Origin: Hyphomicrobiales bacterium
Lineage (GTDB): Bacteria; Pseudomonadota; Alphaproteobacteria; Rhizobiales; Beijerinckiaceae
Direction of reading: 5' to 3'
NCBI GenBank assembly: GCA_028290125.1
Contig: JAQGKM010000076.1
Location: 1-5,401 of the forward strand
Length of the DNA stretch: 5,401 nucleotides
A program made the translations under genes and the position numbers. The notes below the pieces were generated by a model. The model was not told the DNA's origin. It worked only from the letters and a program-made list of their open reading frames with translations, and ran no database searches. How positions within the stretch are numbered: the stretch's first letter is position 1; each line of letters begins with the position of its first letter. Positions 5,329-5,401 of this stretch are shown piece after piece.

Positions 5329-5401
5329 TTAAAGCAACGACGGACCGGGCTTTTTCGTCTCTGTCGGCCCTCCAAAGGCCGGCGTACCGAAGAGGCTTGT
5401 C
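5329..5401 (-). CDS. possible 3' end of an upstream gene (23 codons, product unknown)
   Basis: One minus-strand frame entering from the right edge runs 23 codons to a TAA at 5331-5329 and ends in a hydrophilic, Pro/Gly/Lys-rich tail (TETKKPGPSLL). The stop is followed within about 10 nt by the candidate terminator, which is the arrangement expected for a gene end. The piece is too short to identify, and the other two minus-strand frames are also open over this stretch, so this could be non-coding. Confidence 0.3.
   Translation of the reverse strand, partial: TSLFGTPAFGGPTETKKPGPSLL

Noticed and set aside
5363..5383. Hairpin GTCGGCC/GGCCGGC (7-bp stem including one wobble, 7-nt loop) as a terminator
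   Set aside because: No T-tract follows on either strand. It is a plausible stem but common by chance in such GC-rich DNA.

Overview
The window looks like chromosomal DNA of a GC-rich alphaproteobacterium, most likely of the order Hyphomicrobiales (Rhizobiales). This rests on the strong G/C preference at third codon positions, an OpgG-type periplasmic glucan enzyme, an NMT1/THI5-type ABC importer, and a long imperfect palindrome of the TCATTGCGAGGAGC type that I recall as dispersed in Bradyrhizobium, Rhodopseudomonas and relatives. Genus is not resolvable from this sequence alone.

Layout, left to right. (1) Positions 1-1963, minus strand: a three-gene ABC importer operon read right to left, consisting of a periplasmic substrate-binding protein (983-1963), an ATPase (228-986) and an inner-membrane permease that runs off the left edge (1-231). 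Each junction is a 4-base stop/start overlap (GTGA at 983-986, ATGA at 228-231). (2) Positions 1964-2188: a divergent intergenic region carrying a 96-bp hairpin-forming palindromic repeat (2034-2129). (3) Positions 2189-2995, plus strand: a creatininase-family metal-dependent amidohydrolase. (4) Positions 2992-5012, minus strand: opgG, with a twin-arginine signal peptide, followed by a RimI-like GNAT acetyltransferase gene that starts inside the opgG stop codon (ATGA, 3447-3450). The acetyltransferase gene and the amidohydrolase gene converge and share a TTAA in which both stop codons lie. (5) Positions 5013-5328: a leader or intergenic region with a 15-nt inverted repeat, an alternative hairpin and a T-tract, then a weak intrinsic terminator. 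A possible 3' end of another minus-strand gene lies at the right edge.

How the genes may work together. The importer and the divergent amidohydrolase are plausibly one uptake-and-hydrolysis unit for a small nitrogenous (amide, lactam or formamide) compound. That is inference from family and position; the ligand cannot be read from the sequence. OpgG acts in the periplasm on osmoregulated periplasmic (beta-1,2-linked) glucan. The coupled acetyltransferase has no obvious link to that pathway. No plasmid, phage, CRISPR, tRNA, rRNA or transposase signal was seen. The points most worth a second look are the attenuator-like leader upstream of opgG, the palindromic repeat between the divergent genes, the shared-stop palindrome at 2988-2999, and the amidohydrolase's departure from true creatininase at one metal-ligand position.
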